Shown: positions 38,448-48,009, counted from the first letter of the stretch. The stretch: 61,471 nucleotides of DNA from Burkholderiaceae bacterium (GCA_913776825.1 CAJYPV010000030.1:1-61471); one strand, 5' to 3'. Program-made: numbers and translations. Notes: generated by a model from the letters alone, not told the origin.

Positions 38448-38570
38448 CCGAGGCCGGGCCGCGCTTTTCCCGATGATCGATCCGGGCAATCCCCAGTGCC
38501 GCGGGACGCTGGCGGCGCGCAGGCGCCGCTAGCATTTCGCGCATCACGAACCGCTGGGAGTTGCACCCTC

Positions 38571-40265
38571 ATGGCTATCCGACCGATTGATGCCTGGACG
38601 CGCGTCGCGCGTTCGACCCAGACCCCAACCGCCCTCGGCGGACAGCCGGTGGCCCGCGTCTCGTCGCCCACGCGACGCGCCACGCCGACCGCCCTCGCGG
38701 CAGCGGTGGGACTGACGCTGATCGGTGCCGTCGCGATGACGCCGGAGGCTCAGGCGGCCACGCTGCGCTGGGCGGCTCAGAACGACATCCTGACGCTGGA
38801 CCCGCATTCGCAGAACCACAGCACCACCAACACCATCGCGCAGCAGGGCTACGAAGGCCTGACCCGCTACGACAAGACCTATCAGATCGAGCCCGCGCTG
38901 GCCACGAAATGGACCCAGACCAGCCCCACCCAGTGGCGCTTCGAGCTGCGTCGCGGGGTCAAGTTCCACGATGGCACGCCCTTCACGGCGGATGACGTGG
39001 TGTTCTCCTTCGGCCGCATCCGTCAGCCCAATGGGACGATGCATCCGTTCATCGCGGGCATCAATGAGATCCGCAAGGTCGACAGCCACACCATCGACCT
39101 GATCCTGGCCGCGCCGAATCCGATCCTGCTGCGCCAGATCGTCGACTTCCGCATCATGAGCAAGACCTGGGCGGAGAAGAACAAGGCCACCAACCTGCCG
39201 GACTTCAAGTCCAAGGAAGAAACGGTGGCCACCCGCGCGGCCAATGGCACCGGGCCCTATCGCATCACCGGCTGGCAGCCGGACCAGCGCATCACCATGG
39301 TCCAGAACAAGGACTGGTGGGACGCCAAGAACGCGACCAATGTCGACGAGATCATCTACACGCCGATCAAGTCCGATCCCACCCGCGTGGCCGCGCTGAT
39401 CTCCGGCGATGTGGACCTGCTGACCGACATCCCGACCCAGGACGTCGCCCGACTGCGCAGCGATGGCCGACTGGGCGTGCTGGAAGGCAATGAGGTGCGC
39501 ACCATCTTCATCGGCCTGGACCAGGGCAGCGACCAGTTGAAGAACAGCGGCGTGCAGGGCAAGAACCCGTTCAAGGACAAGCGGGTGCGCGAGGCTCTCT
39601 CGATCGCGATCGACCGCGAGGCCTTGAAGCGCGCCACCATGCGCGGCCTGTCGGTGCCGGCCGGCATCATGGTCGCGCCGGGCGTGAACGGCAACTCGCC
39701 CGACATCGATGTGCCGCCCAAGGTGGACATCGAGCGCGCCCGCAAGCTGCTGGCTGAGGCGGGCTATCCGAACGGCTTCGAGGTGCCGTTCAACTGCCCC
39801 AACAACCGCTATGTGAATGACGAGGAAATCTGCGTCGCCGTCACTGCGATGTGGACCAAGATCGGCGTGAAGGCGCGGTTGCAGACCGAGTCCTTCAGCA
39901 CCTACAGCCCCAAGCTGCAGGCCTTCGAGTACCAGCTGTTCCTCTATGGCTGGGGCGTGCCGACCTATGACGCGCTCTACACGCTGCAGTCGCTCACCCA
40001 CACCCGCACCGGCGGCGCGGACGGCAGCGGCAACTACTTCCGCATCAGCGATGCGAAGCTGGACCAGATCATCGACGCCGCCAAGCTCGAAGGTGATGTG
40101 CCCAAGCGCAATGCGCTGCTGAAGGAAGGCCTGCTGCGCCTGCGCGACGAGGTGCTGCTGATCCCCATCCATCACCAGGTGCGTCCGTGGGCGATGAAGA
40201 AAACGGTGCAGACGGTGCACCGTTCCGATGATCGACCTGAAGGCCGCTTCACCACGATGAAGTGA
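38571..40265 (+). CDS. Family 5 extracellular solute-binding protein (second of a tandem pair)
   Basis: A 564-residue paralogue of the preceding gene, matching it along its whole length (for example CPNNRY and GKNPFKD are shared, as is KSDPTRVAAL). The signal peptide is again preceded by a long basic N-region and ends near AQA (about residue 57). GGGAG lies 10 nt before the ATG. Differences cluster in the central and C-terminal lobes, so ligands may differ. No transport genes follow; the next gene is convergent. Gap to the first copy is 162 bp. Confidence 0.92.
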   Translation: MAIRPIDAWTRVARSTQTPTALGGQPVARVSSPTRRATPTALAAAVGLTLIGAVAMTPEAQAATLRWAAQNDILTLDPHSQNHSTTNTIAQQGYEGLTRYDKTYQIEPALATKWTQTSPTQWRFELRRGVKFHDGTPFTADDVVFSFGRIRQPNGTMHPFIAGINEIRKVDSHTIDLILAAPNPILLRQIVDFRIMSKTWAEKNKATNLPDFKSKEETVATRAANGTGPYRITGWQPDQRITMVQNKDWWDAKNATNVDEIIYTPIKSDPTRVAALISGDVDLLTDIPTQDVARLRSDGRLGVLEGNEVRTIFIGLDQGSDQLKNSGVQGKNPFKDKRVREALSIAIDREALKRATMRGLSVPAGIMVAPGVNGNSPDIDVPPKVDIERARKLLAEAGYPNGFEVPFNCPNNRYVNDEEICVAVTAMWTKIGVKARLQTESFSTYSPKLQAFEYQLFLYGWGVPTYDALYTLQSLTHTRTGGADGSGNYFRISDAKLDQIIDAAKLEGDVPKRNALLKEGLLRLRDEVLLIPIHHQVRPWAMKKTVQTVHRSDDRPEGRFTTMK

Positions 40266-40370
40266 GGGCGTCCTCGGCACGTCCGGGAGGGCGTGCCGAG
40301 CGACCGGGAGACACGACGGCGCGCGTCGATCACGCATCCATCACGTGCCGATCACGCCCCATCGAGACGA

Positions 40371-40394
40371 CCCGGGCGACGATCGCCGCCCGGG
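40371..40394. repeat. Inverted repeat in the convergent gap after the binding proteins
   Basis: CCCGGGCG (40371-40378) and CGCCCGGG (40387-40394) form an 8-bp GC hairpin between convergent genes. No T-run on either side, so termination would be rho-dependent or weak. Confidence 0.5.
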
Positions 40395-40449
40395 CCGCCA
40401 TCGCCGCCCTCGCCACCCTTTCCGAATCAGCGCGGAACGGCCAACCGAC

Positions 40450-43257
40450 TCAACCGGCGCGCACACCGAGCGCGCGTTGCACCAGCGCCTGCTGCTGCTG
40501 GCGATGAATCGCTGCCGACGCGGTCGCACCAGCGGCGGTCACCTCGCGGGACACCTCGCTGAGCGCCACACCCGCCGGCAGCAGCCGAGCCAGATCGTCC
40601 CGAATGAAGTGCCACGCGCCCTGGTTGCGTGTCTCCTCCTGCACCCAGGTCAGCCGCTCCGCCTGCGGGTAGCGACGCAGCACCTCCGCCAAGGCCTGCT
40701 CGGGGAACGGATACAGCTGTTCCAGGCGCAGCAAGGCTGTTGGAGTCGGCGACGGCATCGCCTCCAACTCGGACAGCAGGTCGTAATGCACCTTGCCGCT
40801 GGAGAGCACCAGATGGCGCACCTCAGCGCGCTGCGCCGGGTCCAGACGATCGTCGTCCAGCACGGTGGCGAACGGGCGTGAGACCACCTCCTCCACCGGC
40901 GTGTGGCTACGGCGCTCGCTGAGCAGCACGGCCTTGGGCGTCATCACGATCAACGGCTTGCGCACCGGATCCAGCGCCTGGCGACGCAGCATCGCCGCGT
41001 ACTGGCCGGAGGTCGATGGCATCGCCACCCGCAGGTTGTCCGCGCCGCACAGCTGCAGCACGCGGCTGAGGAAGCCGTTCGAATGCTCCGGCCCGACGCC
41101 TTCATAGCCATGCGGCAACAGCACCGTGAGCGAGCTGTCGCAGCCCCACTTCTCTTCGCCCGAGCTGATGTACTGGTCGAGGAAGACTTGAGCACCGTTG
41201 ACGAAGTCGCCGAACTGGGCTTCCCAGACGGTCAGCACATCCCGCGCCTGGACGCTGTGGCCGTATTCATAGCCCAGCACCGCTTCCTCCGAGAGCACCG
41301 AGTTGTGCACCTCCCAACGCGCCGACGGACTCGACCATCGCGCCAGCGGCGCCCAGGTCGGCGGCGCGGACACGACCGCGCCGTTCACCGCGCCCTGGTG
41401 ATGCCACACCGCTTGCCGATGCATGAAGGTGCCGCGCTGCACATCCAGCCCGGACAGCCGCACGCCCATGCCGGCGTGCAGCACATGGGTCCAGGCGAGC
41501 GCCTCGGCCGCGCACCAGTCGGCGGGATGGTGCGGGTCATCCACCATCGCGCGCCACCGGGCCAGGTGCGCCCGCACCAGCGGATGGGGCTCGAACGACG
41601 GCGGCAGCTCGGTCATGGCGCGAAGCCATTCGCGATAGGCGGGCTGCGTGCCGGTCGAGCAGGCCGGCATGGATGCAGGAGAGAGGGTCGATGACGCGGA
41701 CGCCGCAGCCTCAGCGCCCGTCGCCGCCATCGCGCGGCGCGACTCATCGATCGGCACCGCGCTGGCCAATGGCTGAGCGGCATCGAAGGCATCGACGGTC
41801 CGAACGATCGTCTCGGCCAGCTCGGCACTGAGTCGTCCGCTGTCGACCAACTGGCGCGCATACATCGCGGTCACACCGACCTTCGCCGGCATGCGCTGAT
41901 AGAGCGCGGGGCTGGTCAGCGCCGGCACATCATGTTCGGAATGACCCAGTCGGCGATAGCCGATCAGGTCGATCACCACATCGCTGCCGAAGCGCGCGCG
42001 ATAGGCCACGGCAAGCCGGGCTGCTCGCAGCACCGCCTCGGGATCATCGGCGCTCACGCGCAGCACCGGCGCATCGACCATGCGGGTGGGATCGGTGCAA
42101 TAGCGGCTGGCGGCCACATCCATCCGGTTGGGTTCGGTGAAGCCCATCTGGTTGTTGATGACGATGTGGATCACGCCGCCCACCTCATAGCCTGGCTTGT
42201 GCGCCATGGCCAGCGTCTCCATCACCACGCCCTGCCCCGCGAAGGCCGCATCGCCATGCAGCACCACGGCCAGGCAGCGATCGGCCTGAGAAGCCGCGGT
42301 AGAGCGCGCCGCCCGGGTCATGCCGACGACGACCGGATACACGCTTTGCAGATGCGAGGGGTTGCTGGCCAGCCCCACCTGCACCGGGCCGCTGGGCGTT
42401 TCGACGCGAGACACGCCGCCAAGGTGATAGACCAGATCCCGCTGCCGCTCGGGATGCGCGGGGACGTCCTCGAAGTAGTCGGTGATCTCATCGACCGGAC
42501 GGCCCATGAGGTTGACCAGCACATTCACCCGGCCTCGATGCGGCATGCCCATGAAGACCTGATCCACGCCCTGCTCGGCAGCGCTCGCCAGCACCGCGTC
42601 CAGCAGGGGCAGCAGGGCTTCGCCACCTTCCAGCGAGAAGCGCTTGCCATGCGGGAAGCGCTGCTGCAGATGATGTTCCCAGCCTTCCACGCGGGCCAGC
42701 CGCGCGAGCAGCGCTTGCGCGTCGCTCGGCGTCAGCGCGGGCTGCGTGGTCTCCATGCGCCCATGCCACCAGCGGCAGCGCGACTCGTCGCGCACGGCCG
42801 ACAGGTCGAGCGTGAGCGTGCCGCAATACAGCGCCTGCAAGCGTTCACGCAAGGCCTCGACATCCGACGCGCCCAGCACCTGCGCGCCGTCGTCTGCGAC
42901 CGGATCCTGCGGGCTGAGTCCGAATTGCGCGGCAGGAAAGAGGACGTCGCCGAGGCGCGATGCGTCGGCGTGCGACGAGGCCGTCGCAACCGTGTCGCCA
43001 CGCCGCGGCGCGGCGGCCGTCCCCGAGGCTCGATGCGCGGACTGCACGGCCTCTTCGGCAGGTGCCGTGAGCGCAACGCTCATTGGATCCAGCCGGGCAC
43101 GCTGATGTCCGTGTCGGCGGAAGGCGTCCAAGAGCGCGGCCACTCCGGGCCGCAGTCGTGGAGATTCGGGGACTGCCGCGTCGGATGGATCGGTATCGCG
43201 ATCGAAGCGGCAGCGAAGCGTCCAGGCATGACGCCTGAACGAGGTGTGAACGGACAT
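40450..43257 (-). CDS. Second 2-oxoglutarate-dehydrogenase-type E1 (divergent, stand-alone)
   Basis: A 935-residue thiamine-diphosphate E1 related to OdhA. It keeps MPHRGRVNVLVN (His near 236), SNPSHLQSVYPVVVG, GDAAFAGQGVVMETLA with VINNQMGFTE (near 333-370), GHSEHDVPALTSP and VWEAQFGDFVNGAQVF, so it should be active. It lacks the N-terminal YEEMY-type E2-binding segment of OdhA and instead begins near LLDAFRRHGHQRARLDP, as in 2-oxoadipate dehydrogenase E1 (DHTKD1). Two low-complexity insertions lie near residues 66-110 and 510-540. GGGAG lies about 7 nt before the ATG. No E2 or E3 gene adjoins it. Substrate: 2-oxoglutarate, 2-oxoadipate or a relative. Confidence 0.88.
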   Translation of the reverse strand: MSVHTSFRRHAWTLRCRFDRDTDPSDAAVPESPRLRPGVAALLDAFRRHGHQRARLDPMSVALTAPAEEAVQSAHRASGTAAAPRRGDTVATASSHADASRLGDVLFPAAQFGLSPQDPVADDGAQVLGASDVEALRERLQALYCGTLTLDLSAVRDESRCRWWHGRMETTQPALTPSDAQALLARLARVEGWEHHLQQRFPHGKRFSLEGGEALLPLLDAVLASAAEQGVDQVFMGMPHRGRVNVLVNLMGRPVDEITDYFEDVPAHPERQRDLVYHLGGVSRVETPSGPVQVGLASNPSHLQSVYPVVVGMTRAARSTAASQADRCLAVVLHGDAAFAGQGVVMETLAMAHKPGYEVGGVIHIVINNQMGFTEPNRMDVAASRYCTDPTRMVDAPVLRVSADDPEAVLRAARLAVAYRARFGSDVVIDLIGYRRLGHSEHDVPALTSPALYQRMPAKVGVTAMYARQLVDSGRLSAELAETIVRTVDAFDAAQPLASAVPIDESRRAMAATGAEAAASASSTLSPASMPACSTGTQPAYREWLRAMTELPPSFEPHPLVRAHLARWRAMVDDPHHPADWCAAEALAWTHVLHAGMGVRLSGLDVQRGTFMHRQAVWHHQGAVNGAVVSAPPTWAPLARWSSPSARWEVHNSVLSEEAVLGYEYGHSVQARDVLTVWEAQFGDFVNGAQVFLDQYISSGEEKWGCDSSLTVLLPHGYEGVGPEHSNGFLSRVLQLCGADNLRVAMPSTSGQYAAMLRRQALDPVRKPLIVMTPKAVLLSERRSHTPVEEVVSRPFATVLDDDRLDPAQRAEVRHLVLSSGKVHYDLLSELEAMPSPTPTALLRLEQLYPFPEQALAEVLRRYPQAERLTWVQEETRNQGAWHFIRDDLARLLPAGVALSEVSREVTAAGATASAAIHRQQQQALVQRALGVRAG

Positions 43258-43476
43258 GTCGACTCCCTTGTCGGTGAAAGAGGCTGCTCGGATGAGGCGG
43301 ACCCTTCACGCGCGCGGGCGACCCTCGGCGCTCGACTCGGCGCCTGTGCCAGTCAGGTCGCCGGCCCTCACGGGGCGGCGCCTGCACAGCGGTCGGATTC
43401 CTCCCGGGCTGCGTAAGCTCCGGCTCTTTGGCCGGTCGATGTCTCCCGTCCCCTCCAACCCAGCGATCGGGCCGCG

Positions 43477-43498
43477 TCGGTGCTGAATCACCGACGGG
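43477..43498. repeat. Inverted repeat upstream of the second E1
   Basis: CGTCGGTG (43477-43484) and CACCGACG (43491-43498), spacer CTGAAT. It lies in the 330-bp gap between the second E1 and the chemoreceptor. A second, GC-rich repeat GGCGCCGC/GCGGCGCC (43543-43564) lies just past the chemoreceptor stop. The first could be an operator for the E1 gene; no U-run follows either. No gene is visible in the gap. Confidence 0.5.
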
Positions 43499-43587
43499 CC
43501 GTGGCGAGGTCTCAGGCCGGTCGGCCCGAGCTCATCGCCTGTGGCGCCGCAGGATCGCGGCGCCGGTCATGAGGCGGATGCCTCGCC

Positions 43588-45129
43588 TCAAAGGGCGAAG
43601 GCACGCACCGCGTCATTCAGTTGCTTGGCCTGGTCCTGCAGCGCTCGCGCGGCGGCGGTGCTTTGCTCCACCATGGCGGCGTTCTTCTGCGTGGAGTCAT
43701 CCATCTGGATGACGGCCGAGTTCACCTGCTCGATGCCGTCGCTCTGCTCACGGCTGGACGCGGTGATTTCCGCCACGACCTGGCTCACCTGGCGGATGCT
43801 GGTCACGACCTGCTGCATGGTCTCGCCGGCCTGCTGCACCATGCGGCTGCCGGTGTCGACCTGATGCACCGAGTCATCGATCAGATGCTTGATCTCCTTG
43901 GCCGCTGTGGCGCTGCGCTGCGCCAGGCTGCGCACTTCAGCGGCCACCACCGCGAAGCCGCGGCCCTGCTCGCCGGCGCGCGCCGCTTCCACCGCGGCGT
44001 TCAACGCCAGGATGTTGGTCTGGAAGGCGATGCCATCGATCACGCTGATGATTTCCACGATGCGACGCGACGCGGTGGAGATCGAGGTCATCGTGTCGAC
44101 CACCTGACCCACCACCTCACCGCCTTGCGTCGCGATGCCGGAGGCGGAAGTCGCGGAGCGATTCGCCTCGCCGGCATGGTCGGCGCTCATGCGCACGGCG
44201 GCGGTGAGTTGCTCCATCGCCGAGGCGGTCTGCTGCAGCGCGCTGGCCTGTTGCTCGGTGCGGGCCGAGAGGTCCAGGTTGCCTTGCGCGACTTCTTGCG
44301 CAGCGTGGGAGATCGTGTCCGCACCGGTGCGGACCTCGGTGACGATGCGATGCAGGTTCTCGACCATGTTCTGCAGCGCGGTCATCAGCCGGGCCGCTTC
44401 GTCCTTGCCGCTGACCTGGATGCGATAGGTCAGATCGCCGGCCGCGACCGATTCGGCCAGCTGGATCGCGCGCTCGATGGGCTGGGTGATCGAGCGGGTG
44501 ATGAACACCGCCGTGCCGATGCCCAGCAGCAAGGCCAGCGCCGAAGCGCCGACCATGTCCAGCTTGGCGGCACTGGAGCGCTCCAGCGCATCGGCCACAT
44601 CGCTGGCCATGCCGGCGGCCTGGTAGTCGACCATCTTGTCGATCAGCGCGTAATAGCGCGCCTGCGGGCCGGGCAGTTCGTCCTGATACAGCGCCATCGC
44701 CGATTCGCGCTGGCCGGCGGCGAGCTGGTCAAAAATCTTCCGGACCACCGCCCCGTATTCCTTGCGGGCGACGGACTGTTCCTCGAACAGCTTCTTGCTG
44801 TCCTCGGTGCGCAGCATCTTCTCGAGCTTGGCGAGGTTCTCGGAGTTGGTCTGGCGGATGCTGGCGTAGTCATCCATGTATTTCTTGGTCGCTTCCGGCG
44901 TGGTCGCCAGCAGCAACCGCCCGATGGTGATCGCGCCGCGATCCCCGACGCTCTTCACCTGGGTGGTGAGCGCGATGAGCGCATAGCGGTCTTCGACGAC
45001 CTGGCTCATGGTGCCGTTGACACCGTTGATGACGCGGATACCCACGCCCAAGATGACCAGCAGCAACGCGATGATGACGGCGAATGCCACCGCCAGACGT
45101 GATCCGATGCGGACGTCGGCCAATTTCAT
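43588..45129 (-). CDS. Methyl-accepting chemotaxis protein
   Basis: A 513-residue receptor. Membrane helix 1 (about 12-33), a periplasmic helical bundle of the 4HB type (34-190), membrane helix 2 (near 191-210), HAMP, and the signalling domain with the hairpin tip IDGIAFQTNILALNAAVEAA. No C-terminal CheR-tethering pentapeptide is present. GGAG lies 7 nt before the ATG at 45129. No chemotaxis kinase or other che genes are nearby. The ligand is unknown; the two solute-binding proteins 4-8 kb away are possible partners only by proximity. Confidence 0.95.
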   Translation of the reverse strand: MKLADVRIGSRLAVAFAVIIALLLVILGVGIRVINGVNGTMSQVVEDRYALIALTTQVKSVGDRGAITIGRLLLATTPEATKKYMDDYASIRQTNSENLAKLEKMLRTEDSKKLFEEQSVARKEYGAVVRKIFDQLAAGQRESAMALYQDELPGPQARYYALIDKMVDYQAAGMASDVADALERSSAAKLDMVGASALALLLGIGTAVFITRSITQPIERAIQLAESVAAGDLTYRIQVSGKDEAARLMTALQNMVENLHRIVTEVRTGADTISHAAQEVAQGNLDLSARTEQQASALQQTASAMEQLTAAVRMSADHAGEANRSATSASGIATQGGEVVGQVVDTMTSISTASRRIVEIISVIDGIAFQTNILALNAAVEAARAGEQGRGFAVVAAEVRSLAQRSATAAKEIKHLIDDSVHQVDTGSRMVQQAGETMQQVVTSIRQVSQVVAEITASSREQSDGIEQVNSAVIQMDDSTQKNAAMVEQSTAAARALQDQAKQLNDAVRAFAL

Positions 45130-45789
45130 GAGGCTCTCCCTGACGACTTTGTGGTTTGGAATGTCAGCGATCAAACCATTGCCGACATTCGAGCGCTAGG
45201 TCGGTTTTTACAAGGAAGGTCAATCCCGCATTTGAAGTGTCGGAAGCTGCGAAGTTTTGCGCAGTTTTAGCGGGTCAAAGGCGCGACATGATTGCGGATA
45301 GCGCAACCATTGGGCGGATGACGCCCAAATGACTCCGCGAATGGCGATGGTTGAGCCCAGGACATTGGTATTTCAATGCGCAGCCATCCCGCACGGGCCT
45401 GCGCTTGCTCGAAAGCGTCTCCGCTGACCGCATCGCAAGAACGCTGCACGCCACATTGCCGCCGGCAGTGGCGCGCTCTACGCGCCGCGGATGCCAAGGA
45501 GGACCTGAGCATCGCCGTCCGTCCCAAGCGCCCCGATTCACTTGCAAAGTCTGGAGCATTTGCTGCGCCCATTCGCGTGCGAGTTTTGTATGGCTTAAAA
45601 GAGATCGATATCGGACGCGGTGATCGTTCAATCGCGCTACTTTGGAAGCCAGCAAAGTAGCAAATAAATGCATATTGGATAGCACGCTCTTGCAGTTAAC
45701 TCATGAAAATCATTCGTATGTGCAGTGGGTGCTCACGCTTCCGACCGACACACTGATCTCCTCACTTTCATTAACTGTGGAGATTTCTG
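45130..45789. other. Long intergenic region between chemoreceptor and Ig-repeat protein
   Basis: 660 bp with no gene I can support. It is AT-richer than its surroundings, especially 45590-45790. It must hold divergent promoters; TTGCAG (45690) is a weak -35 candidate for the plus strand without a convincing -10. For the chemoreceptor I could not make a sigma-28 promoter fit. Confidence 0.6.
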
Positions 45790-47946
45790 ATGGATCCCGT
45801 CAAAGCATTCAATCGAGTCCCCTCTGCCTCGAAAACGACTACGGTCGGTCAAGCTTTCAGTTCCGTCAAAGCCAGTGTGCCCCGCCGATTGGAGGCAGTT
45901 GCCGCGCAAACTGAAAGCGAGCGCCGCGATGCGCTCGAGCCCGACGTGGCGGAAGCGGGAACACCCGCCACGGCGTCCACGTCCGCCGAATCCGGCTTCT
46001 CGAGTGAGCTGCCTCCCTCGGCAAGCGAACCGACAAAAGAAAACGACGAGTCATGCCGAAAAGAGGGTCAGGGAGGCGACGACAACTCGGATTGCGGCGC
46101 CGCAGTGCCACTGCCCTGGCTTCTCGGCGGCGCGGGCGGCCTGACCGTCGCGGCCCTTGCGCTCGGCCGTGACGGGTCCGCTGCCGGCGACACCGCACGA
46201 GCAGGTCAATCTGCCCGTCCAGGCTACCCAACTTCTCCCGAGGTTTCCACCTCCCAACCCGGCGGATCCCCCACCCCCGCTGACCCTGCGACCGGTGCCG
46301 CGCAACCGCTGCTCGGAGCGCCGCGCCTGACCACCAGCACGGGACGGACCACGGTCGATCCAGCCGGTCATGTCGACGTCCAATTGACGTCTCCCGAGAA
46401 CCGCTGGGTCTATCGATTGGACGATTCCAAGGTCTGGCTGAAGGGCGAGGGGAAATCCATTCCCGCCGAGGCGATCAGCACCGGGGTGCATGCCGTCACG
46501 GTGGCCCAGGTGGATGACCAAGGGCGAATCGGCGAAGTCGCCACGATTGCGGTGCGCGTGCACGCGGCCAATGTCTCTCCGGCATTGGCGCTGGTCAACG
46601 ATACCGGCCTCTCCCAGACCGACGGCTGGACCCAAGACGGAACCATCGCAGTGACCGGATTGGCGAATGATTCGCCCTGGTATTACCGCGTGAATGGCAG
46701 CGAGACATGGATCCCAGGCGCCAACGGCCGTATTCCTTCGGAGGCGCTGACCAACGGAACCAATGTGGTCGAGGTCTACCAGCCAGGCGATGACCCGGAG
46801 ACGGAGCTCATCAAAACCCTGACTGTCCAACTGGATCAGACGGCCCCTGAAGCTGCGGTTCTGTCAATCAGTGGCAGCTTGCCGATATTGAATGCGTCGG
46901 GGTCGGTGAATCTGTCCAACCTCGAGACGGGCTCAGCGTGGGAATGGCGGCTGGATGGCGGCGACTGGCATCAGGGACGAGGCAGCTCGCTTCCCTCGAC
47001 CGATTTTCATCAGGGCACCCAGATGCTGGACGTCCGGCTCACGGATGTCGCCGGCAATGTGAGCGACATCGCGTCGCTCCAGATCGCTGCCGACTTCTCC
47101 ACGCCCGGCCAACTGTCCGCATCGGTGCTGAAAGCAAACGGCACCCTCGCGGCCAACAATCTCATCAACGCTGGCGGCCAGTTGGCCATTGGCGGGCTTG
47201 ACCCCGGCGCTCATTGGGAGTTCAAGGTGGGCGACGACGATCGCTGGCGCCAGGGGGTTGACGGTGGAATTCTGGTCAGCCGATATTTCGACGAGGGCAC
47301 CAACACCATCCAGCTCCGGCAGGTGAATGAGGCCGGCAATGCCGGTCTCGAAACCACGGCGACCCTCACCTTGGACACCATTGCGCCGGTCATCAACTTC
47401 ATCCCCATCAACGCGAACTCGTATTACGAGCAAGTACCGCTGGCGAATCTGAATATGTACAGTTCGTTCAGGGTCGCGGTTGATACGGCAACGACGGTCG
47501 AGTTTGCTGGCCAAACCTATCAGCTGCCCGCCAACGCTTCATACGTGTGGACTGCTGGCTATCTCAAGGAAGGGGCCAACACGCTCGTGGCGACAGCGAC
47601 CGACGACGCCGGCAATACCACCACACGCACAATCAGAGTGAACTATCGCGGCACTCCACCAGCGGCCCCCGTCGTCTCGCTGAAAAACGATACCGGCGAC
47701 TCGTCGACGGATCGCGTCACTGCTGATGGAACACTCGTCATCACAAATCTGTTCCGCTATGAAGAGATTCGCCATAGCGAAGACAACGGCTTGACTTGGT
47801 CCAGTTGGTCGACGAGCAATGAAATTGCTTCCAGCGCCTTCGGTGCCGACGGCGAGAAAAACGTCCTGGTGCAGACGTCGGACAGCTTCGGCAACATCAG
47901 CGCGTCCACCTCATTCCACTTCACCCTGGACTCCACGGTGATTTGA
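45790..47946 (+). CDS. Membrane-anchored protein with about six Ig-like repeats (adhesin-like)
   Basis: A 718-residue protein without an N-terminal signal peptide. Residues 1-100 are Ser/Ala/Glu-rich; a single hydrophobic segment (VPLPWLLGGAGGLTVAALAL, 106-125) is flanked by Cys 89 and Cys 102. From about 190 to the end lie six Ig-like units of 80-95 residues, recognisable by LVNDTG...TDG...DGTIAVTGL, a Trp/Tyr-rich turn (WEWRLDGGDWHQG) and LTDVAGN- or TDDAGN-type ends. Such units build large type I-secreted adhesins, but here there is no RTX or C-terminal secretion signal and no transporter genes. GGAG lies 7 nt upstream of the ATG. Confidence 0.8.
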   Translation: MDPVKAFNRVPSASKTTTVGQAFSSVKASVPRRLEAVAAQTESERRDALEPDVAEAGTPATASTSAESGFSSELPPSASEPTKENDESCRKEGQGGDDNSDCGAAVPLPWLLGGAGGLTVAALALGRDGSAAGDTARAGQSARPGYPTSPEVSTSQPGGSPTPADPATGAAQPLLGAPRLTTSTGRTTVDPAGHVDVQLTSPENRWVYRLDDSKVWLKGEGKSIPAEAISTGVHAVTVAQVDDQGRIGEVATIAVRVHAANVSPALALVNDTGLSQTDGWTQDGTIAVTGLANDSPWYYRVNGSETWIPGANGRIPSEALTNGTNVVEVYQPGDDPETELIKTLTVQLDQTAPEAAVLSISGSLPILNASGSVNLSNLETGSAWEWRLDGGDWHQGRGSSLPSTDFHQGTQMLDVRLTDVAGNVSDIASLQIAADFSTPGQLSASVLKANGTLAANNLINAGGQLAIGGLDPGAHWEFKVGDDDRWRQGVDGGILVSRYFDEGTNTIQLRQVNEAGNAGLETTATLTLDTIAPVINFIPINANSYYEQVPLANLNMYSSFRVAVDTATTVEFAGQTYQLPANASYVWTAGYLKEGANTLVATATDDAGNTTTRTIRVNYRGTPPAAPVVSLKNDTGDSSTDRVTADGTLVITNLFRYEEIRHSEDNGLTWSSWSTSNEIASSAFGADGEKNVLVQTSDSFGNISASTSFHFTLDSTVI

Positions 47947-47983
47947 GAACCAGGGCCCCGCGCCCTGACGGCTGCGGGTCATG

Positions 47984-48009
47984 AAAAGCCCTCAACGCAG
48001 TTGGAGGGC
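47984..48009 (-). terminator. Terminator in the convergent gap after the nitronate monooxygenase
   Basis: On the minus strand GCCCTC-loop-GAGGGC is followed by TTTT. A second hairpin without U-run (CAGGGC/GCCCTG, 47951-47967) lies right after the Ig-repeat protein on the plus side. Confidence 0.6.

Noticed and set aside
43258..43460. Known metabolite riboswitch (cobalamin, SAH, glycine) upstream of the second E1
   Set aside because: I compared the minus-strand leader with the conserved boxes I know and none matched.
45130..45260. Sigma-28 promoter for the chemoreceptor
   Set aside because: A TAAA and a GTCGGCAA-like element exist on the minus strand, but spacing (about 19) and sequence do not fit TAAA-N15-GCCGATAA.
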